Below, one piece after another: positions 38,423 through 47,364 of a stretch of 64,000 nt of DNA. The position numbers and the translations under genes are program-made. The stretch spans positions 62,001 to 126,000 of the forward strand of contig NZ_JNIX01000014.1 in assembly GCF_000701445.1 (NCBI RefSeq), written 5' to 3'. The notes under the pieces are model-generated. The model saw nothing but the letters and a program-made list of their open reading frames with translations. It had not been told where the DNA came from and ran no database searches. The stretch's first letter is position 1. Each line of letters opens with the position of its first letter. The stretch is from Brevundimonas bacteroides DSM 4726 (GTDB taxonomy: Bacteria > Pseudomonadota > Alphaproteobacteria > Caulobacterales > Caulobacteraceae).

Positions 38423-38868
38423 CGACGGGGGGCCCGGGTTCAGAGTTGGCGCGAGGTCTGGCAGCCATTCACGCCGAGGCTTTCGACAGCCCCTGGACAG
38501 CGCGGACCTTCGCCGAACTTCTGGATCAGCCCGGCATCGCCCTCGAGGTCGAAGGGGATGGATTTATGCTCGTTCAGGTCGCCGCTGATGAAGCCGAGAT
38601 CCTGACACTGGCGGTCCGACCGTCGGCGCGACGCACGGGCGTCGCGACGCGCCTCATCGAGAAGGCGGCCGCACGGATCGTTGCCGCTGGCGGGCGTCGA
38701 CTGTTTCTGGAGGTGGCCGAGGACAACGCCGCCGGCCGGGCCCTCTATGCCCGTCTCGGTTTCGAGCCGGTCGGCCGCCGGCCCCGCTATTATGCCCGGC
38801 CAGACGGTCCCGCCGTCGACGCTCTGCTTCTGGCTCGCAATTTGTCCGCCCCGCTTCCCACCGCCTGA
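38419..38868 (+). CDS. rimI: Ribosomal protein alanine N-acetyltransferase RimI
   Basis: GNAT acetyltransferase that modifies the N-terminal alanine of ribosomal protein S18. The 149 residues include ILTLAVRPSARRTGVATRLIEKAAARI (acetyl-CoA binding) and FLEVAEDNAAGRALYARLGFEPVGRRPRYY, a signature shared by RimI. Pairing with tsaB is a conserved arrangement. Starts with GTG overlapping the tsaB stop by four bases. Confidence 0.93.
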   Translation: MTTGGPGSELARGLAAIHAEAFDSPWTARTFAELLDQPGIALEVEGDGFMLVQVAADEAEILTLAVRPSARRTGVATRLIEKAAARIVAAGGRRLFLEVAEDNAAGRALYARLGFEPVGRRPRYYARPDGPAVDALLLARNLSAPLPTA

Positions 38869-38890
38869 TCCGGGGCTTATCTTCCCGCCC

Positions 38891-39370
38891 ATGGACCGGA
38901 TCGAGAAACTCTGCGCCGAGCGCGGCATGCGCATGACCGAACAGCGGCGGGTCATCGCCCGTGTGCTGTCCAGCGCCGAGGACCATCCCGACGTCGAGGA
39001 GCTGTACCGCCGCGCCTCGGGCATCGACCCGCACATCTCGATCGCTACGGTCTATCGCACCGTGCGCCTGTTCGAGGAGGCCGGGGTCGTCGAGAAACAT
39101 GACTTCGGCGATGGCCGTTCGCGCTATGAAGAGGCCGGCGACGACCACCATGACCACCTCATCGATACCAAGACAGGGGAGGTCATCGAGTTCTTCGACG
39201 CCGAGATCGAGCGGCTGAAATCCGAGATCGCCGAGCGGCTGGGCTTCGAGCTGGTGGGACACAAGCTGGAGCTATACGGAAAACCCATTCCGGGGGCCGA
39301 GCCGTCGCGGCGCGAGGGCCTGATCTATACGCGCAACGTCGCCAGGGTCGCGCCCGAGAAGGTGTCCTGA
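38891..39370 (+). CDS. fur: Ferric uptake regulator Fur
   Basis: Metal-dependent repressor of iron uptake. The 159 residues have an N-terminal winged helix (RMTEQRRVIARVLSSAEDHPDVEELYRRAS; SIATVYRTVRLFEEAGVV) and a C-terminal dimerisation and metal-binding domain with DHHDHLIDTKTGEVIEF. It lacks the CxxC zinc pair found in E. coli Fur, as is usual for this alphaproteobacterial type. Located between rimI and miaB. Confidence 0.96.
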   Translation: MDRIEKLCAERGMRMTEQRRVIARVLSSAEDHPDVEELYRRASGIDPHISIATVYRTVRLFEEAGVVEKHDFGDGRSRYEEAGDDHHDHLIDTKTGEVIEFFDAEIERLKSEIAERLGFELVGHKLELYGKPIPGAEPSRREGLIYTRNVARVAPEKVS

Positions 39371-39427
39371 GCCCCGTCGGGCACCGCCCGCCTTGCGGTC
39401 GCCGGGATCGGCGATCATAAGCCGCCC

Positions 39428-40825
39428 ATGTCCGAGACCCTGACCCCGCCGCAGGCCGGGACGGTCGCGACGCCGGAGACCGCTCCCGGCGTCAAGCGAC
39501 TGTTCATCAAGACCTACGGCTGCCAGATGAACGTGTATGACAGCGAGCGCATGGCCGATGTGCTGCGCCCGCTCGGTTATGCCCCGACCGACACGGCCGA
39601 GGGCGCGGATTTCGTCATCCTGAACACCTGCCACATCCGCGAGAAGGCGGCCGAGAAGGTCTATTCCGAGCTCGGCAAACTGCGCGAGATGAAGGAGAGC
39701 CGATCCGGCGCCATGACCATCGCGGTCGCCGGCTGCGTGGCCCAGGCCGAGGGCGAGGAGATCATGCGTCGCCAGCCGGCGGTCGATCTGGTGGTCGGCC
39801 CCCAGGCCTATCATCAGCTTCCCGAGCTGCTGACCCGCACGGCGCGCGCGCGCGGCGAGCGCATCGGGGCCGACTTCGCCGCCGACGAGAAGTTCGACAG
39901 CCTGCCCGAAGCGCGCGGCATCAATGGGCCGACCGCCTTCCTGACGGTGCAGGAAGGCTGCGACAAGTTCTGCAGCTTCTGCGTGGTGCCCTATACGCGG
40001 GGCGCCGAGTGGTCGCGTCCGGCCGAAGCCGTTCTGGCGGAGGCGGGCGGACTGGCGGCCCAGGGTGTGCGCGAGCTGACCCTGCTGGGCCAGAACGTCA
40101 ACGCCTATGACGGCGCAGGGCCGGACGGCTCGGTCTGGACGCTGGCGCGCCTGGCGCGAGCGCTGGCCGAAATCGAAGGCATCGACCGTATCCGCTATAC
40201 GACCAGCCACCCCAATGACATGGCCGACGACCTGATCGCGGCCCATGCCGAGCTGCCCCACCTTATGCCCTATCTGCACCTGCCGGTTCAGTCAGGCTCG
40301 GACCGCATCCTGCGGCTGATGAACAGGAAGCACGGGCGACAGAAGTACATCGACCTGATCGGACGGATCCGCGAGGCGCGGCCGGACATGGCGTTATCGG
40401 GGGACTTCATCGTCGGCTTCCCCGGCGAGACCGACCGGGATTTCGAGGACACCCTCGATCTGGTGCGGCAGGTGAACTACGCCTCGGCCTTCAGCTTCAT
40501 GTATTCGCCGCGCCCCGGGACGCCCGCCGCCGGAATTGGGACGCAGGTGCCGGCCGACGTCTCGCTGACCCGGCTCCACGCGCTGCAGGTGCTGCTCCTG
40601 GAGCAGCAGGTCGCCTTCAACAAGGCCCAGGTCGGCAAGACCCTGGACGTGCTGTTCGAGAAGAAGGGCCGCCATGGGCGTCAGGCCATCGGCCGCTCGC
40701 CCTATTTGCAGTCCGTCCATGCCGAGGACGCGGATCATCTGATCGGACAGATCGTTCCCGTCGAGATCGTGAGCGGACAACAGAACAGTCTGACCGGACG
40801 GCTCCTTCAAGAGAAGGCGGCCTGA
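39428..40825 (+). CDS. miaB: tRNA-2-methylthio-N6-dimethylallyladenosine synthase MiaB
   Basis: Radical-SAM methylthiotransferase that modifies i6A37 of tRNA. The 465 residues carry the auxiliary cluster cysteines Cys32 (GCQMN), Cys68 (NTCHIRE) and Cys103 (AGCVAQ), the radical-SAM CxxxCxxC at 178-185 (CDKFCSFC), and a C-terminal TRAM domain. Downstream, phoH begins immediately after the stop, so miaB-phoH-ybeY-lnt is a single unit as in many proteobacteria. Confidence 0.97.
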   Translation: MSETLTPPQAGTVATPETAPGVKRLFIKTYGCQMNVYDSERMADVLRPLGYAPTDTAEGADFVILNTCHIREKAAEKVYSELGKLREMKESRSGAMTIAVAGCVAQAEGEEIMRRQPAVDLVVGPQAYHQLPELLTRTARARGERIGADFAADEKFDSLPEARGINGPTAFLTVQEGCDKFCSFCVVPYTRGAEWSRPAEAVLAEAGGLAAQGVRELTLLGQNVNAYDGAGPDGSVWTLARLARALAEIEGIDRIRYTTSHPNDMADDLIAAHAELPHLMPYLHLPVQSGSDRILRLMNRKHGRQKYIDLIGRIREARPDMALSGDFIVGFPGETDRDFEDTLDLVRQVNYASAFSFMYSPRPGTPAAGIGTQVPADVSLTRLHALQVLLLEQQVAFNKAQVGKTLDVLFEKKGRHGRQAIGRSPYLQSVHAEDADHLIGQIVPVEIVSGQQNSLTGRLLQEKAA

Positions 40826-41815
40826 GTGGCGCGAGAATCCGAGTTCCTCGCCTTGGACGACCGCGCGCTGCGTGCTGTCATCGGGCCGAACAGCCGCCAT
40901 GTCGCCCTGATCGAGGACGCCTTCAAGGTGCTGATCGAGGCTCCCGGCGGCGGGGTTTCGATCAACGGAGGAGCCCGCGACCGCGCAAACGCCAAGACGG
41001 TGATTGCGGCCCTGGTCGCCCGCGCCGACAAGGGCGCCGATGTCAATGAGGCCGACGTGCGCGCCGGCATCGCCGCGGCGCGAGGCGGCGGCAAGGGCGC
41101 GCCCAGTTCCGATCCCATGGCCCTGCCGATCGGCAAGCGCGGGGCGATCGTGCCCAAGACCAACGCCCAGGCGCGCTATCTGGAGACCCTGTCGCGCTGC
41201 GAGCTGACCTTCGGCGTCGGCCCGGCGGGCACCGGTAAGACCTTCCTGGCCGCCGCCTATGGCGCGTCGCTGCTGCGGCGCGGGCAGGTCGACCGGCTGG
41301 TCATCACGCGCCCGGCGGTCGAGGCGGGCGAGAAGCTGGGCTTCCTGCCGGGCGATCTCAACGAGAAGGTCGATCCCTATCTGGCGCCGATCTGGGAGGC
41401 TCTGAACGACATCCTGGGGGCCGAGGACGTCCAGCGCCGGCGCGACAAGGGCGAGATCGAGGCCGCGCCCATCGCCTTCATGCGCGGCCGCACGCTGAGC
41501 CACGCCTTCATCATCGTCGACGAGGCCCAGAACACCAGCCGACTGCAGATGAAGATGGTCCTGACCCGTCTGGGCGAAGGCGCGCGCATGGTGGTGACGG
41601 GCGACCCCAGCCAGATAGACCTTCTGAACCCGCGCGACAGCGGCTTGGCCCATGCGCTGCGGATCCTGAAGGACGTCCAGGGCGTCGGCGTGCTGGCCTT
41701 CGAGGCCGAGGACGTGGTGCGTCACGCCATGGTCGAGCGGATCGTGCGCGCCTACGACGCCGATGCGACGCGCAGTCGCCCAGCTCCCGATCTCGAGGAC
41801 CCGTCCGAGCGATGA
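40826..41815 (+). CDS. phoH: PhoH family ATPase
   Basis: ATPase of the PhoH (YbeZ) family, probably an RNA helicase working with the endonuclease YbeY. The 329 residues show RNAs-binding-like N-terminal segment, the P-loop GPAGTGKTFLAAAYG, KLGFLPGDLNEKVDPYLAPIWEAL, AFIIVDEAQNTS and VVTGDPSQIDL. It starts with GTG on the base after the miaB stop. It overlaps ybeY in an ATGA. Confidence 0.95.
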   Translation: MARESEFLALDDRALRAVIGPNSRHVALIEDAFKVLIEAPGGGVSINGGARDRANAKTVIAALVARADKGADVNEADVRAGIAAARGGGKGAPSSDPMALPIGKRGAIVPKTNAQARYLETLSRCELTFGVGPAGTGKTFLAAAYGASLLRRGQVDRLVITRPAVEAGEKLGFLPGDLNEKVDPYLAPIWEALNDILGAEDVQRRRDKGEIEAAPIAFMRGRTLSHAFIIVDEAQNTSRLQMKMVLTRLGEGARMVVTGDPSQIDLLNPRDSGLAHALRILKDVQGVGVLAFEAEDVVRHAMVERIVRAYDADATRSRPAPDLEDPSER

Positions 41816-42264
41816 TCGAGGTCGAGGTCGAGGACGCGGCGTGGTCGGCGTCGATCGCCGATGTCGAGGCCGTCGTGGCCCGTGCGGCCAAGGCGGCGCT
41901 GGGCGTCGCGACCGGCACGGTCACCGTCCTGCTGAGCGATGATGAGACGGTGCGCGACCTGAACGCCCGCTTTCGCGGAAAGGACAGGCCGACCAATGTC
42001 CTGTCCTTCCCCGCCGCCGCCATCCCCGGCGCGGATATCCAGCCCCTGGGCGACATCGTGCTCGGCTTTGGGGTCTGCGCCGACGAGGCGCGGGCGCAGG
42101 GCAGGAGCCTCTCGGATCACCTCTCTCACCTGACCGTCCATGGCGTGCTCCATCTGCTGGGCCGCGACCATGAGGACGATGTCGAGGCCGAGGCGATGGA
42201 GGCCGAGGAGCGCGAGATCCTGGCGACGCTCGGCGTGGCGGACCCCTATCTGGTGACGACGTGA
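41812..42264 (+). CDS. ybeY: Endoribonuclease YbeY
   Basis: Zinc-dependent endoribonuclease for 16S rRNA 3'-end maturation and ribosome quality control. The 150 residues show NARFRGKDRPTNVLSFP, DIVL and the zinc-binding HGVLHLLGRDH with His110, His114 and His120. ATGA overlap with phoH; TGATG or GTGA junction with lnt. Confidence 0.96.
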   Translation: MIEVEVEDAAWSASIADVEAVVARAAKAALGVATGTVTVLLSDDETVRDLNARFRGKDRPTNVLSFPAAAIPGADIQPLGDIVLGFGVCADEARAQGRSLSDHLSHLTVHGVLHLLGRDHEDDVEAEAMEAEEREILATLGVADPYLVTT

Positions 42265-43838
42265 TGGCTGGAAAGGATGTCATCGGCTCGCTGCTGACCG
42301 GGCGCTGGAGCAGGATCGGGCTTGCGCTGGCCGCGGGGGTCCTCGCAGCCCTGGTGCATCCGCCGTTCGGCATTCTGCCGGGGCTGGTCGCCTATCCCCT
42401 GCTGATGCTGCTCGCGGAGCGTTCGACCACCGTGCGCGGGGCGTTCTGGGTCGGCTGGCTCGCGGGGTTCGGCTATTTTCTCGTCGGCTGCTGGTGGGTG
42501 GCCGAGGCCTTTCTGGTCAATCCGGCTCAGGCCTGGATGGCGCCCTTCGCCGCCAGCCTGCTGCCCGCCGGGATCGGCTTGTTCTGGGGCGCGGCGTCCG
42601 CGCTCTATCGCCGGTTCGCGCCGGCCAGTCTGGCGCGCGTGCTGGTGTTCGCGGCCTTCTTCGCCCTGCTGGAATGGCTGCGCGGTCATGTGCTGACCGG
42701 CTTTCCGTGGAATCCGGCGGGCGCAGGGTGGAGGGCGGGTTCAGCCGCGTCCCAGTTCGCTGCGATCGCGGGCGTCTATGGGCTCGGTCTTGTGACGGTC
42801 GCGGCGGCGGCGGCGTTCGGGCCTCTGCTGACGCCGGGCCCCAGAAAGGACCGGATCGGCGTCGCCGTGGCTGGGGCCACGGTTTTCCTGGCCCTGATCA
42901 TCGGCGGAGCGATCCGGCTGGCCGGAGCCGAGGTGCGCGAGACCGCCACCCTGGTCCGCATCGTTCAGCCTGACGTGGACCAGGAGTCCAAATGGACGCC
43001 CGAGGCCTATCGCTCGATCGTCGAGCGCTATGTCAATCTGACCGCCCGGCCGGGTGAGGCCCTGCCGGACCTGGTGGTCTGGCCCGAGGGGGCGCTACCG
43101 GCCAGCTTCGACGACGTCTTCGCGCCCGGTTCGCCGGATGGCGCGGCCATCGCCCGGGCGCTGCGGCCGGGGCAGACTCTTCTGGCCGGATTCGCGCGGG
43201 GTGAACGCGGCGAGGACGGACGGGCGCGCTACTTCAACAGCCTGATCGCCCTGCATGACGAGGGCGGCGAGGGTCTGGGCGTCGCAGCCATCTATGACAA
43301 GCACCGGCTGGTGCCGTTTGGCGAATTCCTGCCGCTCGGCGCGCTCATGAGCGCCCTCGGCGTGCGCAGCCTCGTCCATATGCCGGCTGATTTCAGCGCC
43401 GGGCCGACGCCGGCTCCCATCAGCCTACCGAACGGGTCGAGGGTCCAGCCCCTGATCTGCTATGAGAGCCTGTATCCGGGCTTCACGCCGGCGGGGCGGG
43501 GCCGGCCGGAATGGATCGTCAATGTCTCGAATGACGCATGGTTCGGGGCGACCTCCGGACCGATCCAGCATCTGAACCTCGCCAGCTATCGCGCGATCGA
43601 GACGGGGCTGCCGGTGGTCCGAGCGACCCCGACGGGCGTCTCTGCCATGATCGATCCGTGGGGGCGGGTGATCGACGGCCAGCGACTGGACAGCGGCGAA
43701 AGCGGGGTGATCGACGCGCGGCTCCCGGAGGCGAAATCCCCGACGCTCTATGGCGGATTCGGCGATGTCCTCTTTGCGCTCCTGCTGCTCACTGGCCTGT
43801 CACCGCTCGCTCTGGCTCGCCCTGGAGGTCTCCGCTGA
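42264..43838 (+). CDS. lnt: Apolipoprotein N-acyltransferase
   Basis: Adds the third fatty acid to the N-terminal cysteine of lipoproteins in the inner membrane. The 524 residues have about seven transmembrane helices in the N-terminal half, then a periplasmic nitrilase-type domain with the catalytic triad Glu275 (WPEGALP), Lys346 (YDKHRLVPFGEF) and Cys399 (ICYESLYPG), and a final membrane helix. Begins at ATG 42264 (or GTG 42261) overlapping ybeY. Confidence 0.96.
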   Translation: MAGKDVIGSLLTGRWSRIGLALAAGVLAALVHPPFGILPGLVAYPLLMLLAERSTTVRGAFWVGWLAGFGYFLVGCWWVAEAFLVNPAQAWMAPFAASLLPAGIGLFWGAASALYRRFAPASLARVLVFAAFFALLEWLRGHVLTGFPWNPAGAGWRAGSAASQFAAIAGVYGLGLVTVAAAAAFGPLLTPGPRKDRIGVAVAGATVFLALIIGGAIRLAGAEVRETATLVRIVQPDVDQESKWTPEAYRSIVERYVNLTARPGEALPDLVVWPEGALPASFDDVFAPGSPDGAAIARALRPGQTLLAGFARGERGEDGRARYFNSLIALHDEGGEGLGVAAIYDKHRLVPFGEFLPLGALMSALGVRSLVHMPADFSAGPTPAPISLPNGSRVQPLICYESLYPGFTPAGRGRPEWIVNVSNDAWFGATSGPIQHLNLASYRAIETGLPVVRATPTGVSAMIDPWGRVIDGQRLDSGESGVIDARLPEAKSPTLYGGFGDVLFALLLLTGLSPLALARPGGLR

Positions 43839-44026
43839 AGATCTTGAGACGGAGGCCACGATGGTCGCAAGTGCGGCGACATCGGCTTGCCCGTGGTCGG
43901 CGTACAAGGGGTCGATTCTCCGGTGTCAACGGGCGGAATCGCCATTTCCCAGAATTTGCATGACAGGCGCTGGCGGCGGGCGCATGGCGTCTTCCACAAT
44001 ACGAACTTTTCACAGCGGCGAACGAA

Positions 44027-44437
44027 ATGGCGAGAGGCAAGGGAGCGGACGGCCCCCATCCGGTGGACCGGCACGTGGGGCGTCGGGTCTGCGAGAAACG
44101 GATCAGCCTGGGCTATAACCAGAGCGATCTTGGTCGGGCGCTCGGCCTGACCTTTCAACAAATCCAGAAGTACGAGAAGGGCACCAACCGGATATCGGCG
44201 TCCAAGCTCTGGGACATTGCTCGCTTCTTCAAGGTCGACGTGGCCTACTTCTTCCAGGGTCTGGGTGGCGCCCAGCCGGGCATGGCGGAGGACAGCGCTC
44301 CGGCCTTCGAGCACGACTTCCCGGCTACCCGGCACACGATCGAGATCGCCCGTCTGGCCCCCAGACTATCGGCTCGCCAGCAGAAACTGGCGCTCGATCT
44401 AATCCGCGAAATGGTGGAGCGGCCCGACGTCGACTAG
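44027..44437 (+). CDS. XRE-family transcriptional regulator
   Basis: A 136-residue regulator with a cro/CI-type helix-turn-helix (HVGRRVCEKRISLGYNQSDL; LTFQQIQKYEKGTNRISASKLWDIARFF) and a C-terminal helical region (LSARQQKLALDLIREMVERP). Closely related single-domain regulators with the RRVCEKR/R-x-LGYNQ-x-LG pattern are common in Caulobacter and allies. The 188 bases upstream hold no gene and probably its promoter. Target unknown. Confidence 0.9.
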   Translation: MARGKGADGPHPVDRHVGRRVCEKRISLGYNQSDLGRALGLTFQQIQKYEKGTNRISASKLWDIARFFKVDVAYFFQGLGGAQPGMAEDSAPAFEHDFPATRHTIEIARLAPRLSARQQKLALDLIREMVERPDVD

Positions 44438-44463
44438 CGTTCTCGCGTTGCCCGTCGTCGATC

Positions 44464-44967
44464 CTAGCCGTCTGAACGACGCTGTCCGAACGTCGGTGCA
44501 GCCGCCTTCTGTTCGGCCCAGTAGGCTTCGCCCTCGTCCGGCTTGAACATGGTGCGCGGCGTGCCGTCTCGATCCACAACGGCAAAAGTGTTGGTCGAGG
44601 CCTGATACAGCAGCACATCGCCATTAGGTCGCGTCGCCCGGTCGGTGCCCGACGGTGGCGACGTGGTGAAGGCCGTGATCTTGGCCAGGAAGTCCTCGGG
44701 CGATCTGGCGCCAAAGTCCGCTCCGTTGCGCTCGTAGAGACGCTGGATCTTTTCATCGACCGTCTCGCGCCGATTGGCGGTCAGCGGTGGCGCTACGTCG
44801 GCCGTCGCGGCAGCCTCTTCTCCGGTCCCTTCCGAAACCGTCGCCGACATCAGGGAGACCGACGTCGCCTGCGCCCGGTCGCGCGTCTCGACAGCCGAGT
44901 CTCCATTGCCGCAAGTCGTCAGGCCCAGCATTGCAGCCAGCGTCGTGCCCATCAACGTCGACTTCAT
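44464..44967 (-). CDS. Small lipoprotein-like protein with a polymorphic-toxin-like C-terminal half
   Basis: A 167-residue protein with a lipoprotein-like signal (LGLTTC, Cys19), a Ser/Thr/Ala-rich linker to about residue 70, and a globular C-terminal half: YERNGADFGARSPEDF, then RPNGDVLLYQASTNTF, then DGTPRTMFKPDEG and YWAEQ. The order FGAxSxxD / RPNGD / TNxFxVxxxDGTPRTxFKP is one I recall from C-terminal domains of bacterial polymorphic and CDI toxins. The residue before GADFG is Asn where such toxins usually have His. The start at 44967 has GGAGG six bases upstream. Convergent with the XRE gene; no immunity gene is obvious. Confidence 0.72.
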   Translation of the reverse strand: MKSTLMGTTLAAMLGLTTCGNGDSAVETRDRAQATSVSLMSATVSEGTGEEAAATADVAPPLTANRRETVDEKIQRLYERNGADFGARSPEDFLAKITAFTTSPPSGTDRATRPNGDVLLYQASTNTFAVVDRDGTPRTMFKPDEGEAYWAEQKAAAPTFGQRRSDG

Positions 44968-45067
44968 TTCACCCTCCAACCATTCCGCGAACCAACGTTA
45001 CGCACAACTCAGCTGTTCATGCAATGTTCTTTTTTCGCGTCTCGACCGGTCGGTCGACGGCGGCTAG

Positions 45068-46306
45068 ATGAGGCTCATGTCCAGTCCCGCCCTGAACGGC
45101 CGAAAAATCCTGCTGATCGTGGGCGGCGGTATCGCGGCCTACAAGGCGCTGGAGCTTGTGCGTCTGCTCAGGAAGGCCGGTGCCGAGGTGCGCTCGATCC
45201 TGACTGAAGGCGGGGCGGCCTTCGTAACCCCCCTGTCGCTGGCGGCGCTCACAGGTCATCCTGTCAGGCAAGGCTTGTTCCTGCCCGACGACGAGACGAC
45301 GATGGGCCATATCGAGCTGTCGCGTTGGGCCGATCTGGTGGTCGTGGCCCCGGCCACGGCGGGGCTGATCGCCAAGGCGGCGAACGGCCTGGCCGACGAC
45401 CTCGCTTCCACGACATTGCTGGCGACGGACAAGCGGGTTCTGCTGGCCCCGGCGATGAACGTGCGGATGTGGACCCACCCGGCGGTGCAGGCGAACGTCG
45501 CGCGCCTGAAGGGCTTCCCTGGCCTGCACGGAATGGCGGTGGTCGGCCCCGACGACGGCGAGATGGCGTGCGGCGAGTTCGGGCCGGGGCGCATGGCCGA
45601 GCCGGCGGCGATCCTGGAGGCCATCAAGGCCGAACTCGCGGGACCGGCCGGGCGGCCGCTGGCGGGGCGAAAGGCCGTCGTCACGGCGGGGCCCACGTTC
45701 GAACCGATCGATCCGGTGCGGGGCCTGACCAATCGCTCCAGCGGCAAGCAGGGCTATGCCATCGCCGCCGCCCTGGCCGAGCGAGGCGCGGACGTGACCT
45801 TGGTGTCGGGGCCGACGGGCCTGCCCGCGCCGCTGGGGGTGACCCGCGTCGACGTCGAGACGGCCTTGCAGATGCAGGCGGCGACGGAAGCCGCGCTTCC
45901 CGCCGACATCGCCGTGCTATCCGCCGCCGTGGCCGACTGGCGGGTCGACACCATCGCCGGCGGAAAGATCAAGAAGGCGCCCGGCGGGCCTCCCGCCCTG
46001 GCCCTGATCGAGAACCCCGACATCCTCGCGGGAATCGCCAAGGCGGGGCCGAACCGGCCGACGCTGGTCGTCGGCTTCGCGGCCGAGACCACCGACCTGG
46101 AGGCCAACGCCCGGGCCAAGCTGTCGAGGAAGGGCTGCGACTGGATCGTCGGCAACGACGTCTCCGCCGATGTCTTCGGCGCGGACGGCAACACTGTGCT
46201 GCTGGTCACGAAGGACGCCGCCGAGCCCTGGCCGCGCCTGTCCAAGACCGAGGTCGCCGAGCGCCTGGCCGACCGGATCGCCGATCACTTCGCCCCCAGA
46301 GCCTGA
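45068..46306 (+). CDS. coaBC: Bifunctional phosphopantothenoylcysteine decarboxylase / phosphopantothenate-cysteine ligase
   Basis: Two consecutive steps of coenzyme A synthesis. The 412 residues comprise an N-terminal flavoprotein decarboxylase (LLIVGGGIAAYKALELVR; PAMNVRMWTHPAV; GEMACGEFGPGRM with the reactive Cys) and a C-terminal ligase (VVTAGPTFEPIDPVRGLTNRSSGKQGYAIA; NDVS). A second in-frame ATG at 45077 gives MSSPALNGRKILLI and may be the real start. No strong ribosome binding site at either. Confidence 0.95.
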   Translation: MRLMSSPALNGRKILLIVGGGIAAYKALELVRLLRKAGAEVRSILTEGGAAFVTPLSLAALTGHPVRQGLFLPDDETTMGHIELSRWADLVVVAPATAGLIAKAANGLADDLASTTLLATDKRVLLAPAMNVRMWTHPAVQANVARLKGFPGLHGMAVVGPDDGEMACGEFGPGRMAEPAAILEAIKAELAGPAGRPLAGRKAVVTAGPTFEPIDPVRGLTNRSSGKQGYAIAAALAERGADVTLVSGPTGLPAPLGVTRVDVETALQMQAATEAALPADIAVLSAAVADWRVDTIAGGKIKKAPGGPPALALIENPDILAGIAKAGPNRPTLVVGFAAETTDLEANARAKLSRKGCDWIVGNDVSADVFGADGNTVLLVTKDAAEPWPRLSKTEVAERLADRIADHFAPRA

Positions 46307-46315
46307 GGACCGCCC

Positions 46316-46765
46316 TTGAGCACGCTCCGCATCCAGCGCTTGCCGCACGCCGAAGGCCTGGCGCTGCCGGCCTATGAGACCGCCGGATCGGCGGGGATGG
46401 ACCTGCGGGCGGCGGTCGCTGACGATGCGCCGCTGACGCTGACACCCGGCGCACGGGCCTTGGTCCCGACCGGCTTCAAGATGGCGTTGGAGCCCGGGTG
46501 GGAGGCGCAGGTGCGGCCGCGCTCGGGGCTGGCGTTGAAGCACGGGATCACCTGCCTGAACACGCCGGGCACCATCGACAGCGACTATCGCGGCGAGGTC
46601 GGGGTGATCCTGGTCAACCTCGGTCAGGAGCCGTTCGTGATCCGGCGGGGCGAGCGCATCGCCCAGATGGTGATTGCGCCGGTGGCCAAGGTCTCGGTCT
46701 TCGTGGTCGAGACGCTGGACGAAACCGAGCGCGGGGCGGGCGGTTTCGGATCGACGGGGCGCTAA
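46316..46765 (+). CDS. dut: dUTP diphosphatase (dUTPase)
   Basis: Hydrolyses dUTP to dUMP, keeping uracil out of DNA. The 149 residues show all five trimeric dUTPase motifs: [28 protein letters not shown] (catalytic Asp), RIAQMVIAP and the C-terminal GFGSTGR. It starts with TTG at 46316, six bases after GAGGA. Ten bases after coaBC. Confidence 0.96.
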   Translation: MSTLRIQRLPHAEGLALPAYETAGSAGMDLRAAVADDAPLTLTPGARALVPTGFKMALEPGWEAQVRPRSGLALKHGITCLNTPGTIDSDYRGEVGVILVNLGQEPFVIRRGERIAQMVIAPVAKVSVFVVETLDETERGAGGFGSTGR

Positions 46766-46846
46766 GCGGAGCCATTTCCGGCGACCGGCGTTAACCCTGC
46801 CGGCGGCCAAGCGGGGCCGTGGGACATCGAACCGGAGCGGCGCGTC

Positions 46847-47215
46847 ATGGAAGACCTTCTCGCCCAGCTGGGCGATCTGTTGCAGGGCCTGCTGGCGCTG
46901 GCCGATAGCGGCTTCGACGGGGTCAACCAGGTCATGGGCCTGGTGATCGCCGCCGTGTTCGGCTTCTTCCTGATGGGGGCCTGGAGCGGCCTGTGGGGCG
47001 CGGCGCTGGGCGCCACCCTGGTCCAGACCCTGATCGAGGCCCTCCGACCGATGCTCGACGGCGGCGCCTTCCTGCTGCCCGATCTGACCGAGGGTGGGTT
47101 CTGGATCACGCGGCTGGCGCTGTTCCTCGGCTATGCGATCGTCATCGCCGTCTTCTTCTTCATCAAGACCCTGCTGACCGGCGGACTGGGTCGCAAGCGG
47201 GCCCACGCGCACTGA
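46847..47215 (+). CDS. Small membrane protein of unknown function
   Basis: A 122-residue protein with three hydrophobic segments: MGLVIAAVFGFFLMGAWSGLWGAALGATL and RLALFLGYAIVIAVFFFI are the clearest. The N-terminus is an amphipathic helix (LLAQLGDLLQGLLALADSGF), and the tail is basic and His-rich. I do not recognise a family. Preceded by GGAG and followed by a strong terminator-like hairpin. It lies between dut and the rimP operon. Confidence 0.75.
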   Translation: MEDLLAQLGDLLQGLLALADSGFDGVNQVMGLVIAAVFGFFLMGAWSGLWGAALGATLVQTLIEALRPMLDGGAFLLPDLTEGGFWITRLALFLGYAIVIAVFFFIKTLLTGGLGRKRAHAH

Positions 47216-47225
47216 CGGTTGGGAG

Positions 47226-47251
47226 GGGCGGCCGACGCCGCCCTTTTCTTT
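47226..47251 (+). terminator. Intrinsic terminator after the small membrane protein gene
   Basis: GGGCGGC and GCCGCCC form a seven-base stem with a CGAC loop, followed by TTTTCTTT. Immediately downstream of the small membrane protein stop. Confidence 0.8.
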
Positions 47252-47312
47252 CGGCGCAAGCGGGTCTATAGGGCTCCCCACATCGTTAGACCGGCGTCCA
47301 ACGGCGTCGTTC

Positions 47313-47349
47313 AAAGCGGCGGCCTGGATGGCCGACCGCTTTTTCTTTT
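47313..47349 (+). terminator. Hairpin with T-run just before rimP, possible attenuator
   Basis: AAAGCGG-CGGCC pairs with GGCCG-CCGCTTT (bulged), followed by TTTTTCTTTT. The T-run ends 15 bases before the rimP TTG start, so a transcript initiated upstream must pass a terminator-like structure before entering the operon. Attenuation of the rimP-nusA-infB operon is a plausible inference. Confidence 0.6.
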
Positions 47350-47364
47350 GCCCGAAGCATCCCC

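Noticed and set aside
44027..44967. XRE regulator plus toxin-like lipoprotein as a toxin-antitoxin pair
   Set aside because: The two genes are convergent, not an operon, and the second carries a lipoprotein signal. The regulator looks like a common housekeeping type. No support for a pair.
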